Source of the DNA: Bacteroidales bacterium
Lineage (GTDB): Bacteria > Bacteroidota > Bacteroidia > Bacteroidales > UBA3824
Assembly: GCA_017541145.1 (NCBI GenBank)
Contig: JAFXZT010000076.1
Coordinates: 1-64,000, forward strand
Length of the DNA stretch: 64,000 nucleotides
Direction of reading: 5' to 3'
Of this stretch, positions 5,401-15,535 are shown one piece after another (the first letter of the stretch is position 1; every line of letters begins with the position of its first letter). The notes under the pieces were generated by a model that was not told where the DNA came from, ran no database searches, and worked only from the letters and a program-made list of their open reading frames with translations. The translations under genes were made by a program, and so were the position numbers.

Positions 5401-6681
5401 TTAATCCTCCAAAGCTTGTTTCAAATCGGCGATGAGGTCTTCTTTGTCTTCAAGTCCGCAGCTGTAACGAACCAAACCGGCAGGAATTCCGGCTGCTTTC
5501 AATTGTTCATCAGTCAACTGACGATGAGTAGAAGTTGCAGGGTTCAAACAACATGTACGGGCATCGGCAACGTGAGTTTCAATAGCCGCAAGTTTCAATT
5601 TTTTCATGAAATTCATCGCTGCATCGCGACCGCCTTTCAATTCAAAACTTACAACACCGCAACCGCCATTTGGTAAATATTTTTTAGCAAGTTCATAATA
5701 CGGATCGGTTGGAAGTCCGGAGTAGTTTACAGATACCACTTTCGGATGATTGTGAAGGAATTCTGCTACTGCCTGACCGTTTTCCACGTGACGCGGCATT
5801 CTTACGTGCAACGATTCCAAACCGAGGTTGAGAATAAATGCACTTTGCGGCGACTGCATACAACCGAAATCCCTCATCAATTGAGAAGTACATTTTGTAA
5901 TAAAAGCGGCTTTGTTACCGAATTTTGTAACGTATGTAATACCGTGATAACTTTCATCAGGAGTGCAAAGACCCGGAAATTTGTCAGCATGAGCCATCCA
6001 ATCGAAATTACCGGAATCTACAACTACGCCGCCCAAAGTTGCACCGTGTCCATCCATATATTTTGTAGTAGCGTGAGTTACAATATCTGCGCCCCATTCT
6101 ATAGGACGGCAATTTACAGGGGTAGGGAAGGTGTTGTCCACAATCAACGGAACACCGTGAGCATGAGCTACTTTTGCAAATTTTTCGATATCAAGAACTG
6201 TTAAAGCCGGATTAGCAATTGTTTCTCCGAATACTGCGCGGGTATTGTCTTGAAATGCTGCATTAAGTTCTTCTTCGGAAGCTGTTGGAGGTACAAATGT
6301 TACAGAAATTCCCATTTTTTTGAGTGTAACAGAAATCAAATTGAATGTACCGCCGTAAATGCTTGAAGATGCAACGATATGACTTCCGCATTCGCAGATA
6401 TTAAACAAGGCAAAAAAATTGGCAGACTGACCGCTGCAAGTAAGAAGCGCAGCCGAACCGCCTTCGAGAGCAGCAATTTTGGCTGCAACAAAATCGCATG
6501 TCGGATTTTGTAAACGTGAATAAAAATAACCGCTTGCCTCCAAGTCAAAAAGTTTGCCCATATCTTCAGAGGTATTGTATTTGAATGTAGTTGACTGAAT
6601 GATAGGTATTTGACGAGGTTCGCCATTACCGGGTGTATATCCGGCTTGTACGCATTTTGTGTTTATTGAATTTTGTTCCAT
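5401..6681 (-). CDS. metY: O-acetylhomoserine sulfhydrylase
   Basis: 426 residues, full length for the family. This PLP enzyme makes homocysteine (methionine route) from O-acetylhomoserine and sulfide in the cytoplasm. It shows the Cys/Met-metabolism signature: SGQSANFFALFNI, VDNTFPTPVN, and HATTKYMDGHG with the PLP-binding lysine. Near the C-terminus, the substrate-binding segment reads ETHVADARTCCLNPATSTHRQ. A promoter-like TACTTTTGC lies upstream on the minus strand and the untranslated leader is very short, so there is no room for a SAM riboswitch. Monocistronic; a MATE gene diverges on the other side. Confidence 0.93.
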   Translation of the reverse strand: MEQNSINTKCVQAGYTPGNGEPRQIPIIQSTTFKYNTSEDMGKLFDLEASGYFYSRLQNPTCDFVAAKIAALEGGSAALLTCSGQSANFFALFNICECGSHIVASSSIYGGTFNLISVTLKKMGISVTFVPPTASEEELNAAFQDNTRAVFGETIANPALTVLDIEKFAKVAHAHGVPLIVDNTFPTPVNCRPIEWGADIVTHATTKYMDGHGATLGGVVVDSGNFDWMAHADKFPGLCTPDESYHGITYVTKFGNKAAFITKCTSQLMRDFGCMQSPQSAFILNLGLESLHVRMPRHVENGQAVAEFLHNHPKVVSVNYSGLPTDPYYELAKKYLPNGGCGVVSFELKGGRDAAMNFMKKLKLAAIETHVADARTCCLNPATSTHRQLTDEQLKAAGIPAGLVRYSCGLEDKEDLIADLKQALED

Positions 6682-6818
6682 TAGTTATGATTATTAATTT
6701 TTATACTTGCAAAAGTAATAAATTTCCAAGTACAAAAATTAATCTAGTATTAAAAAATTTTTTACACGCAGATATTTTAAGAGATTTAATTTTGCAACTG
6801 CAAAAAAATTATACCCGA

Positions 6819-8168
6819 ATGAACACAAAATCAGATACTTTAAAAGGTCAATTGAAATCATTGACAACGCCGATTTTTATTGAAATTGCCTTAGTAATGC
6901 TTTTGGGCGCGGTTGATACGGTGATGCTGAGCCATCTTGAGGTAAACAGCGACAATGCAGTGGCGGCTGTCGGCGTTGATAATCAGATTATTAGCCTTGT
7001 ATTTTTGATTTATCAATTTATATCAATGGGTGCTGCAATTGTTTGCGCTCAATATATCGGAGCCGGTCTTAAAAAAAGACTTGTTCAAGTAGTTGGCATT
7101 GCTGTAATTATCAATTTGTTGGTCGGACTTTCTGTAAGTGCGTTCATATTTTTCAATGCTCAAAGTTTATTGGACTTGATGGGACTTAGACCCGAACTTA
7201 TGGACGACGGTCTCAAATATTTGAAAATCACCGGTTCGTTCTCGTTTTTTCAAGCCGTTTCGCTTGCATTTTCCGCCTCGTTAAGAAGTGCCAATTTGGC
7301 AAAATATCCGATGAGAATCACTTTGATTGTAAATCTTGTTAACATCTTGGGAAACTATGCATTGATTTTCGGACACTTCGGACTTCCGGCTCTCGGCGTG
7401 GAAGGTGCGGCATATTCTACTTCTGTAAGCCGTTTTGTATCAATGGTTTTACTGATTATAGTTCATACAAAGAAACATATCGGAAAATTTCCGTTGGAAT
7501 ATTTCAGACCATTTCCGTGGAAAGAACTTAAAAATGTTCTCAAAATCGGTATTCCGGCAGCCGGCGAAGAGCTCAGTTATTGTTCGTCGCAAGTGGTAAT
7601 TACATATTTTATCAACAAACTCGGCAACGATGCTCTTACAGCGCGTACTCTCTGCGCCAATGCTATTATGTTTGTTAACTTGTTTGTTTGCAGCATTGTA
7701 CAAGGCGGCGATATTTTGGTAGGTCATCTTGTAGGACAAAACAAAAATGCCGCGGCATACACAATGGGAAATTATATCTTTAAATGGGCGATGCTTATTA
7801 CATTGATTGTAAGTTTTACGCTCGCTTTGTTGGGCAATACGCTGTTACAATTTCTCACTCAAAATCCTGAAATCATACGGGTCGGAACTGTAATATTTTT
7901 CATCGACGTGGTTTTGTCGATAGGACGCGTATCAAATATTTTTGCGGTAGGAACTCTTAGAAGTACCGGCGATGCAATTTTTCCTGTTTTGATTGGAATT
8001 TCGTTTCAGTGGGTAATTGCAGTAGGATTCAGTTATTTTCTTGGAATTCCGATGGGATTCGGACTTATCGGGATGTGGATCGGTTTTGCCTGCGACGAAA
8101 ACCTTAGAGGAATTGTTCTTATGAAACGTTGGCATTCGCTGAAATGGCAAGGTAAAAATGTCATATAA
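6819..8168 (+). CDS. MATE family efflux transporter
   Basis: 449 residues with about 12 predicted membrane helices in two homologous halves, typical of cation-coupled multidrug and toxin exporters of the inner membrane. The N-terminus reads MNTKSDTLKGQLKSLTTPIF. The frame is open back to 6633, but that part overlaps the metY promoter and lacks membrane-protein character, so ATG 6819 is chosen; TAATTTTGC about 25 bases upstream fits a -7 element. It diverges from metY. Substrate cannot be told from sequence. Confidence 0.88.
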   Translation: MNTKSDTLKGQLKSLTTPIFIEIALVMLLGAVDTVMLSHLEVNSDNAVAAVGVDNQIISLVFLIYQFISMGAAIVCAQYIGAGLKKRLVQVVGIAVIINLLVGLSVSAFIFFNAQSLLDLMGLRPELMDDGLKYLKITGSFSFFQAVSLAFSASLRSANLAKYPMRITLIVNLVNILGNYALIFGHFGLPALGVEGAAYSTSVSRFVSMVLLIIVHTKKHIGKFPLEYFRPFPWKELKNVLKIGIPAAGEELSYCSSQVVITYFINKLGNDALTARTLCANAIMFVNLFVCSIVQGGDILVGHLVGQNKNAAAYTMGNYIFKWAMLITLIVSFTLALLGNTLLQFLTQNPEIIRVGTVIFFIDVVLSIGRVSNIFAVGTLRSTGDAIFPVLIGISFQWVIAVGFSYFLGIPMGFGLIGMWIGFACDENLRGIVLMKRWHSLKWQGKNVI

Positions 8169-8209
8169 AAAAAACACCGCTGAAAAATTTAATATTTTCC
8201 AACGGTGTT
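8166..8209 (-). terminator. Terminator between convergent MATE and receptor genes
   Basis: AACACCG (8173-8179) pairs with CGGTGTT (8203-8209). On the minus strand the stem is followed by a T-run, so it serves the receptor gene. Confidence 0.7.
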
Positions 8210-8228
8210 AACAATTATGAAAAAAAAA

Positions 8229-10202
8229 TTACTTTTGATGATGCGATAAGCTGGACTTCAGCATTATAATATCTTGCGTGTGCTTTTCAATTTGTCTGAT
8301 AATATCGGCGTCCTCATCTTGAGTATTGTTCAAATTGAAAAATTCTACACAGATGTTCAGTTGTTCAAGTTTTTCTCCAAGTTTAGTAGCAAATTCTTCC
8401 ATACGCTCAGCCGATTGCGAATAGTCGGCAGTGATACGTACCAACTGTTCCACGGCTTGAGAAATTGCTTTGTTTTTCTCCTGAAGTTCAATACAATTAG
8501 TAGAAATTTCGGCGGCTTTTGCAGCGTTGGATTTTATACGCGGCGCAATTCTGTCCACCAACAAAGATGAATTTTCTGTCATCTTGAAAGTTTCTGTTGA
8601 CGAGATATTAATCTCTTTTGAAAACAAAATACATTTCTCAGCGAGTTTACGTATTTCGGCGGCTACTACGGCAAAACCTTTTCCGTATTCTCCGGCTCTT
8701 GCGGCTTCTACTGCGGCATTTATCGCAAGCAAATCGGTTCGCGAAGTAATTTCGTCTATCATGCGGGTTTTGTCCAATACATTTCGCATACAATCGAGCG
8801 CATTGTTTGAGGACTCCGCAATCAAAACTATATCGTCGGAAATTTGTTTTGAAATCTCTGATGCTTGTATTGCAGTGTCGGCATTTTCGGAAACTGTGTC
8901 ATAAATATTTTCGATACTTACCGATATTTCTTCTATTGTTGTTGACTGATTTTGTGCGCCTTGTGCAACATTTGATATGGTTTTGTTGAGCGAAGCACTT
9001 TCCTCGGCAATTTCTCTTGAATATTTTCGGATTGAACTTACCGCTTCATAAAGCTGACTCTTCATTTTTATAAAGTTTTGCGACAAAATCGTAAATTCTA
9101 ATGTTTCGGGATTTCTGTTTACATCTACATTTCCGATATTTCCACGTGCAAATTCCGAAGTAAATGATGTTGCGATATTCAACGGTCTTTCTACAAATCT
9201 GCGAATCTGAGTTTTGATAAGTATAATCACACTCACCGAAAATACAAGCATCAATATTGTAATTACTACAAGCAACATGTAATAATTATAGTAAAATTGG
9301 TAATCGTAAAGCGACATCGACAATGCCATATCTTTTGCTCCCGGAATTTTGATGTAACGCATTACCATATCGCGCTTTTTAAACGATTTGAAATGCCAAT
9401 CGTAAACGGTTTTGTCGTTATCAGGTACACTTTCCAATTTATCGAGTTCGCCCTCAAAAAGACCTTCAATATCAACAAATCCGATTTTTAAGAGTGCTTT
9501 CAGATCCAATGTTTTGTTACCGAATTCAAAAAATCCTCTTACTCGTTTTTCATTTTCCAATATTGTGCAGTAACCGCCTCCGTTGATTTTAAATTATTTC
9601 AGTTCGTTGTCGATAACCTCACACGGGAAATATGCGGAAAAAATCGCTTTAATTGTATTTTTGTCAGAATCATAAATCGGGATTGAAACACTGTAAAGCG
9701 TATCAGTCTCAATAAATTCCGACGGGAAAGCATTTCCGTATGATGCCGAATAGTTTTTCTGCATTATCTGAAGGAAAAATTTTGATTTTGAAAAATCAGT
9801 GGTATCTTTTCCGGTTACAGTGTTGTACGAAACGCCGTCAGGAAATGTCACACGAAAAAATCTCCAATTATTGGTATGCTTTCCTATAAAATTTGTTACA
9901 CGCTTGAGCGAATTGGAAATGTCATCAAAATCAAAAATATAGGTAATGACATTTAAATCATCAATATATCTGGAATATGTAAGCCCGACATTGGATGCGT
10001 GGATATTAATATTACCTTCCACCGTTTCTATAAAATCTTTGTTTATTCTTTTGAAAATAATGATTGAGACCGCAAAGTCTGTCAATATTACAAGTGATAC
10101 TATAGTTACAATTAATACTCGTAACAATCGTCTGCTTACGGTAGGTTTTTGGGCTTTGTTTTTCCTACCGAAAATACCTTTTAGTTTGTTAATCAATTCC
10201 AT
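8229..10202 (-). pseudogene. Methyl-accepting chemotaxis receptor split by an in-frame TAA
   Basis: Two consecutive minus frames, 10202-9594 and 9560-8229, are in the same phase, with one TAA (9596-9594) and eleven open codons between them ([11 protein letters not shown]). Read through, they give one receptor of about 657 residues. It has a short cytoplasmic tail, TM1 (about residues 27-50), a Cache-like extracellular domain, TM2 ([19 protein letters not shown]), a HAMP-like linker and a signalling domain with the conserved hairpin [20 protein letters not shown]. The downstream frame alone starts with a TTG and lacks TM1. One base change (for example CAA or AAA to TAA) explains the break. Probably a recent pseudogene; rare readthrough is possible. 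Confidence 0.85.
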
Positions 10203-10275
10203 ATTAGTTGCTATTTAGTATTTTTTTGTTTTTAAACCACAAGGCAAAAATAAATAACTTAAATAAATTTCCAAA

Positions 10276-11619
10276 TTATTTAGGAAGTTTTTTAAAAAAA
10301 TATATTGCTACACTCATTGCAACCACCGCAGAAACGGCATCTGATATCGGCTGACACATCTCTACGCCTTTTAATCCGATAAAATGCGGCAATATTAATA
10401 TCAGCGGTATAAATACTACTCCTTGTCGCATTACGGATGTTACTGATGCCATAAGTTTCTGACCTGTAACTTGTAACAACATATTTGTAAGTATTATTAC
10501 GGAGTTGAACGGAAGCGCCAATCCGTAAAAAACAAATGTTTCAGCACCGATTTCTATCACTCTCGGCGACTCGGCTCTAAACAATGTTACTATATTTTCT
10601 GCAAAAACTATGCAACAAAGCCCGCCAATTATCATAATTGTTAAACAAATTACAAGAGAAAATCTGTAAGCTTGTCGCACTCGTTGAAAAATTTTTGCGC
10701 CGTAAGCAAATCCCACTACGGGTTGATAACCTTGTCCGAATCCGCCAACAATCGACGTAATCAGAAAGTTAACACGCCCGACGATACTCATGGCGGCTAC
10801 TGCTGCATCGCCGTATGCTGCACCCGCACGGTTAAGTAAAATTGTTGCGATTGCAGAACATCCTTGTCGGAACAGCGACGGCAAACCGGTACTTATCACA
10901 AGTAGAAATACGCCAATATTTTTCGACAAATATTTAAAGTGGAGGTTTATCATCGATTTGCTGCTTCTCAACGACAAAAACATCACGCTGAAACTTGTTA
11001 GTTGACAGATATTTGTTGCCAATGCCGCGCCCGCAATGCCCATATTGCAAGTGTAAATCAACAGAGGATCCAACACTATATTTATTACAGCACCCGAAGC
11101 AATACCGAGCATCGCAAAAATTGCCCTTCCCTGCGATCGCAAAACATTGTTGAGCACAAATCCCATAACTGCAAACGGCGCACCCATCAAAATCACGTTG
11201 GAATATGTTTTCGCAAACGGCAATATAGTAGGAGTGGAGCCAAGAAATCTCATAAACGGTTCGTCGCAAAGAAATCCGAAAACTCCTAACAAAATACTGA
11301 AAAGAAATCCCAAAACCAACGACGAAGTCGCGATAATATTGGCTTTGAAAATATGTCTGCGCCCCAAAAATCGCGAAATATTGCTGCCCGCACCCATTCC
11401 GATCCAAAATCCAATTGCCTGAATCATAGCCGTTACAGGAAGACAAATGCCGATAGCCGCCGTTGCCGAATCGCCCAAACGGGATACAAACCACGTATCA
11501 ACAGCATTGTAAACCGCTGAAGTCATCATAGAAATAATGGTAGGAGTTGCCAATCGAGGTATAAGTTTCCTAACCGGCATTTCTGTCATCATTCGATATT
11601 GCTCTTCTTTGGTTTTCAT
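10276..11619 (-). CDS. MATE family efflux transporter (second)
   Basis: 447 residues, about 12 membrane helices, starting MKTKEEQYRMMTEMPVRKLI. The MPVRKLIPRLATPTIISMM opening and the WFVSRLGDSATAAIG motif after helix 1 are characteristic of the MepA/DinF-like MATE group common in gut Bacteroidota. It differs clearly from the MATE at 6819. It lies downstream of nothing on the same strand within 80 bases, so it is probably monocistronic. Substrate unknown. Confidence 0.9.
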   Translation of the reverse strand: MKTKEEQYRMMTEMPVRKLIPRLATPTIISMMTSAVYNAVDTWFVSRLGDSATAAIGICLPVTAMIQAIGFWIGMGAGSNISRFLGRRHIFKANIIATSSLVLGFLFSILLGVFGFLCDEPFMRFLGSTPTILPFAKTYSNVILMGAPFAVMGFVLNNVLRSQGRAIFAMLGIASGAVINIVLDPLLIYTCNMGIAGAALATNICQLTSFSVMFLSLRSSKSMINLHFKYLSKNIGVFLLVISTGLPSLFRQGCSAIATILLNRAGAAYGDAAVAAMSIVGRVNFLITSIVGGFGQGYQPVVGFAYGAKIFQRVRQAYRFSLVICLTIMIIGGLCCIVFAENIVTLFRAESPRVIEIGAETFVFYGLALPFNSVIILTNMLLQVTGQKLMASVTSVMRQGVVFIPLILILPHFIGLKGVEMCQPISDAVSAVVAMSVAIYFFKKLPK

Positions 11620-11706
11620 AATGCAAAATTAATGAATATTTATTTTGAAGGATAATAAATTTGTGTAATTTTACCGCCAAGAATTTTTAATTTTTTTATA
11701 AGATAA

Positions 11707-12138
11707 ATGAATTTTGATGAAAGAGTGCAAAAGGCTATAGCCCTGCGCTCTAAAGGTAATAATTGTGCGCAATGTGTATTTGCGGCATATTCCGATATTT
11801 ACGGAATAGATGAAAAAACAGCACTGAATCTTACGTCAGGACTTGGCGGCGGCATCGGAAAAATGAGAGACACTTGCGGTGCTGCATTAGCGATGTTTAT
11901 GCTCGCCGGATTGGAAAAAGGTGCTGACAATCAGTTGGAAAGTGTTAAACTGGTACAAGAACTTGCAAAGAAATACAAAGATATTTACGGATCAATAATT
12001 TGCGGCGAAATCCTCGGAATGCGTCCTTTTAGAGAAGAGCCTACCGAGCAACAACGCCTGAATTGCAAACAAAATTGTACTATTAAAATAGGTAAAGCTG
12101 CTGAAATTTATGCTGACTATTTATCAAACAAAAATTAA
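11707..12138 (+). CDS. C_GCAxxG_C_C family redox-type protein
   Basis: 143 residues, small and cytoplasmic. The conserved cysteines of the family are present: NCAQCVF near residue 20, DTCGAALAMFML (the GCAxxG part, here CGAALAM) near 58, IICGEILG near 98 and LNCKQNC near 118. Family members are thought to bind metal or take part in electron transfer; the precise role is not known. It follows the divergent MATE gene and precedes two barrel proteins, without a clear operon link. Confidence 0.85.
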   Translation: MNFDERVQKAIALRSKGNNCAQCVFAAYSDIYGIDEKTALNLTSGLGGGIGKMRDTCGAALAMFMLAGLEKGADNQLESVKLVQELAKKYKDIYGSIICGEILGMRPFREEPTEQQRLNCKQNCTIKIGKAAEIYADYLSNKN

Positions 12139-12189
12139 TAAAAACAAAACATATTTACAAACTAATTAATGTCAAATTTTTAAACAAAA

Positions 12190-12846
12190 ATGAAGAAGTT
12201 ATTTTTGATTGTTGCTATGATAACAATGGCAACAAGTGCAACATTTGCACAATTTGGAATTAGAGCCGGAGTCAACTTCAACAAAATAAAAGTTGACGAA
12301 AATCAAAGCCTTTTGGATAACAAAACCGGCTGGCATGCAGGCTGCGTTTACAATTTTCAAATTGTAGACAATTTAATAGGTATACAGCCCGGATTGTATT
12401 TCTCGTCAAAGGGTTATACTCTTACAACAAAAGGTACAAGTGTCTCATCGGCCATCAGCAATATTATTACCGGTATGGACCAAGAATACGAAGGTACAGC
12501 AAATTATCTTGAAATGCCGATTCTTTTGAAATTAAATTTTCAAGTAACTGAAAAAATGGCAATTGACACTCATGTAGGTCCGTATTTTGCTTACGGAATC
12601 GGCGGCAAATACAAAGATACCGATATCAAAATATTTGACAAAGATAATCTCATTACACTCGACCGTTTTGATTGGGGATTTCAGTTTGGCGCAGGAGTTA
12701 CATTCAACAATCAAATTTATTTAGGTTGGGATATTGACCTTGGCTTGCAAAAAATCGACAGCGAAAAAGGTTTGGGAGACGGCAACTTAGAAGCCAAAAA
12801 CTTAACCAACATGATTACAGTTGGTGTATGGTTTGGTAATGACTAA
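12190..12846 (+). CDS. PorT-like outer-membrane beta-barrel protein
   Basis: 218 residues with an N-terminal signal peptide (KKLFLIVAMITMATSATFA, cut before QFGIRAG). The rest alternates short amphipathic strands and ends VGVWFGND, the C-terminal aromatic pattern of PorT/OmpW-type barrels in Bacteroidota. It is paralogous to the next gene (12884): both have GxRxGxNF after the signal, IQPGxY, and HVGPYF. The two probably form one transcription unit, 37 bases apart. Role unknown. Confidence 0.82.
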   Translation: MKKLFLIVAMITMATSATFAQFGIRAGVNFNKIKVDENQSLLDNKTGWHAGCVYNFQIVDNLIGIQPGLYFSSKGYTLTTKGTSVSSAISNIITGMDQEYEGTANYLEMPILLKLNFQVTEKMAIDTHVGPYFAYGIGGKYKDTDIKIFDKDNLITLDRFDWGFQFGAGVTFNNQIYLGWDIDLGLQKIDSEKGLGDGNLEAKNLTNMITVGVWFGND

Positions 12847-12883
12847 TTCAATTTAAATTTTAATTATAAAAGTTCACTTAAAC

Positions 12884-13486
12884 ATGAAAAAACTATTATT
12901 AATTGCAGCTGTAATGATAATTTCAGTTACAGCATCATTTGCTCAGCTCGGCGTAAGAATGGGCATGAATTTCGGTGACCTTGGTGGCGACGATGTAGAA
13001 CACGTAAAATCAAGCATTGGTTTGCACCTCGGCGTTGTTGACAATTTCGAACTTGGTAGCGGTATTTCTATCCAACCGGGTGCTTACTACACTCAGAAAA
13101 ACTGGAAAATTGAAAACGGTAGAGGAAAAGACGAAGATTTGAAAGCCCGCACACATCACTTGGAAGTTCCTGTATTGGTAAAATACAATATCGAATTTGG
13201 TGACATCGCAATTGATCCTCACGTAGGTCCTTATTTTGACTTTGCTTTTGCCGGTAAATTCAAAGACGTAGACGACGTAAAAATCTACAGAAACAGAGAT
13301 AACAAAGGTGACTGGAACTTTTCTAATTTCGATATGGGACTTACTTTAGGTTGCGGTGCTACATACTCTGACATCGTTTACTGCGGTCTTGATTATCAAT
13401 TTGGTTTCAAAGATATCGCAAAAAGCAAAAACACTGAAGTAAGAAGCCACGTATTTATGATTACATTTGGCGTTTGGTTCAAATAA
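12884..13486 (+). CDS. PorT-like outer-membrane beta-barrel protein (paralogue)
   Basis: 200 residues; signal peptide KKLLLIAAVMIISVTASFA, then QLGVRMGMNF. It shares the motifs SIQPGAYY, HHLEVPVLVKYN, DPHVGPYFDF and a final FGVWFK with the preceding gene, so the pair arose by tandem duplication. The barrel is expected in the outer membrane. A strong terminator follows at 13517. Confidence 0.82.
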   Translation: MKKLLLIAAVMIISVTASFAQLGVRMGMNFGDLGGDDVEHVKSSIGLHLGVVDNFELGSGISIQPGAYYTQKNWKIENGRGKDEDLKARTHHLEVPVLVKYNIEFGDIAIDPHVGPYFDFAFAGKFKDVDDVKIYRNRDNKGDWNFSNFDMGLTLGCGATYSDIVYCGLDYQFGFKDIAKSKNTEVRSHVFMITFGVWFK

Positions 13487-13516
13487 TCCGAACTGTCAAC
13501 AAAATATAATAAAAAA

Positions 13517-13553
13517 GAGATTGTCGAATTTTACTTTGACAATCTCTTTTTTT
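13517..13553 (+). terminator. Intrinsic terminator after the barrel gene pair
   Basis: GAGATTGTC (13517-13525) pairs with GACAATCTC (13538-13546), followed by T7. Confidence 0.9.
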
Positions 13554-13592
13554 ATGCTGAAAAGTAATTTCTCAACTTTCGCAATTTTTTTA

Positions 13593-13725
13593 AACACCGA
13601 ATATAACAAATCAAAAATTGCAGAAACTAATATTCGTATAAATTCGTAAAAAATCAGAATCGAAGATTAGGATTTTTCTTGGTTTAATTTATTTTGATTC
13701 GTCTTAATTCGTTTAATTCGGTGTT
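13593..13725. repeat. 133-bp element with terminal inverted repeats (MITE-like)
   Basis: It begins AACACCGAAT and ends ATTCGGTGTT, with further imperfect complementarity inward (AATTCG/CGAATT words on both arms) and no coding capacity. Related arms AACACCGAATTTAAC and TTTATTCGGTGAT occur at 22357 and 25011, so this is a dispersed repeat of the genome. Confidence 0.6.
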
Positions 13726-13730
13726 AAAAC

Positions 13731-14396
13731 TTAAATCGTAATAATATTGTTTCTGATAGCGAATTTCATAAGATCAACACTCGATTTCAGATTGAGTTTC
13801 TGCATGATGTGGTTTTTATGAGTTTCCACAGTTCTAACAGAAATAAACAGTCTGTCAGCTATTTCCTGATTAGTAAGACCGTCGCCCCAAAGTTTAAGGA
13901 TTTCAATCTGACGGGATGAAAGCGAAGCCGATGAGTCATCATAATCATCGTCTTCAGCACTTGCATTAGGACTCATCGTGTTGATATATTTTTGCAACAA
14001 GATATGAGTAATCGACTCGCTGTAAAAATCGTGTCCGCCGCGAATAGTGTAAATTGCTTGAATTAAATCCGAAATTTCGGAATCAAATGTTAAAAAGCCC
14101 TTTGCTCCAGCCTTAATTGTTTTTACAACAATATCCTCTCTTTGCGACTCAGCCATTACAAGAATAGCGGTTTTCGGAAATTTCATTCTCAATGAGATTA
14201 TCAAGTCCAAATCGTTGTGCGAGATTTCAAAAAAGTTAACAATCAACACATTGATAGTACGGCCTTGCATTTTTTCAATCAAGTTTTCCTTGTCGGTTAC
14301 GGATATTACATTTTTTATCTCGTCCGACGTAGAGAGGTAATTTTCAATGCTTTGGAGCAATAATTTGTGCTTATTGAAAATACCGGTATAAATCAT
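13731..14396 (-). CDS. NarL/LuxR-type response regulator with degenerate receiver
   Basis: 221 residues: a receiver-like domain (1-125), an acidic linker (DDDYDD) and a LuxR-type helix-turn-helix (LSSRQIEILKLWGDGLTNQE, IADRLFISVRTVETHKNHIM). The receiver lacks the usual N-terminal acidic pair (IYTGIFNKHK in place of IVDDH). The phospho-acceptor position after the third strand reads LIVNFF, with Asn54 in place of Asp. Phosphorylation is therefore unlikely; the protein may be constitutive or controlled by binding. No histidine kinase is adjacent. Confidence 0.88.
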   Translation of the reverse strand: MIYTGIFNKHKLLLQSIENYLSTSDEIKNVISVTDKENLIEKMQGRTINVLIVNFFEISHNDLDLIISLRMKFPKTAILVMAESQREDIVVKTIKAGAKGFLTFDSEISDLIQAIYTIRGGHDFYSESITHILLQKYINTMSPNASAEDDDYDDSSASLSSRQIEILKLWGDGLTNQEIADRLFISVRTVETHKNHIMQKLNLKSSVDLMKFAIRNNIITI

Positions 14397-14576
14397 ACTT
14401 ATTTATTATTTATTATCTGCCGGTCACAAATTTATAACAAAATTTTATTTCTGAAAAATTTTTAGACTATTTCAAATTTAAAATAATTGCAAAGTTTTTG
14501 CAAGAGAAAAATATTAATTGAATAATTTTGATTAAAATTGCATCGTTTTAAAAGTTAGTAACCAAAAGAAAATACC

Positions 14577-15533
14577 ATGAAAAGAATATCAATTTTAATT
14601 CTTACAGTAATTGCCGCCACATTGAGCAGTTGCTTGCCAACATACGATATAGAGCCTCCGGTGCTTACTGTGAGCTACACGGAAGACGATATTATATATT
14701 TTTCCGAAATTCAAACCGCATCGCTGAATGTAAATATTCACTCGAAAGAAGCTATCGTCGGGTTTCAGATGAGGGGGAATCCGCCGTTTCAAAGCGTTTT
14801 TACGAGGGATTCTATATTTCCACAATATTGTCATAATGTTAATTTTAACGTTAACATCACATATCCAAACGTAAAAATTCAAATAGCACCGGATTCAGTT
14901 TACCAACTTGAATTTTTGGCTTACACCGAAAACGATTCGGCAACAGCAAAAAGAACGTTGAAATATAAATACAGATATCCCGAAATAGATTCTTTTGATA
15001 TCACACTTTCGTCCGATATCTACAACGGTCTTTGTTTGTTGGATATTCAGAATAAAACTGCATACAAATATTCTGAATACAAGAATCACAACTTCGATTT
15101 AGTGTACATCAATCCGTTTGGACTCAACGACAAAAATCCGGCATTAAATAATATGAACAGCTCATTTGCAAGTCCGGACGCCGCGTTTTTGTATGAATAT
15201 TTTGAAGCGAAAACAAAAGATGATCCTTATCTTTACGAAGAAAGTTCTCTCGGATTTAGAACAACTTATTGCGGTGAGCTAATTCCAAACACAGACCATC
15301 CATTCGATTGGAGTAAAATAGACGAAAAAACCGTAAATTCAGAAAGCGGTTGGCTGTATTATTACCTCAACGACAATACAAATTTCGGATATGGTTTAAG
15401 CAGTTTAGGAAAAGCAAGATATTACAAATTCAAACTTTACGACAACTCTTACGCCATGATTCAGATTTTGAGTCAAGTGCTAAGAACCGATCCGAACAGT
15501 TCAATCGATATCAGAGTTTATTACCAAAAATAA
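14577..15533 (+). CDS. Hypothetical lipoprotein
   Basis: 318 residues with a type II signal peptide (ILILTVIAATLSSC, lipobox LSSC at about residue 19), so it is expected at the membrane facing the periplasm or outside. The rest has no motif I recognise; the first 120 residues look beta-rich (VLTVSYTEDDIIYFSEIQ...), possibly an Ig-like fold. It converges with the next gene, with only two bases between the stops. Monocistronic by position. Confidence 0.75.
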   Translation: MKRISILILTVIAATLSSCLPTYDIEPPVLTVSYTEDDIIYFSEIQTASLNVNIHSKEAIVGFQMRGNPPFQSVFTRDSIFPQYCHNVNFNVNITYPNVKIQIAPDSVYQLEFLAYTENDSATAKRTLKYKYRYPEIDSFDITLSSDIYNGLCLLDIQNKTAYKYSEYKNHNFDLVYINPFGLNDKNPALNNMNSSFASPDAAFLYEYFEAKTKDDPYLYEESSLGFRTTYCGELIPNTDHPFDWSKIDEKTVNSESGWLYYYLNDNTNFGYGLSSLGKARYYKFKLYDNSYAMIQILSQVLRTDPNSSIDIRVYYQK

Positions 15534-15535
15534 TT

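Noticed and set aside
6682-6818. SAM riboswitch before metY
   Set aside because: The gap to the divergent MATE gene is short, and no conserved helices or terminator of a SAM riboswitch are visible.
8229-10202. Reassignment of TAA to an amino acid
   Set aside because: Three interrupted frames contain TAA, but many intact genes here (rplS, pyrG, gyrA and others) end in TAA, so nonsense mutations are the simpler reading.
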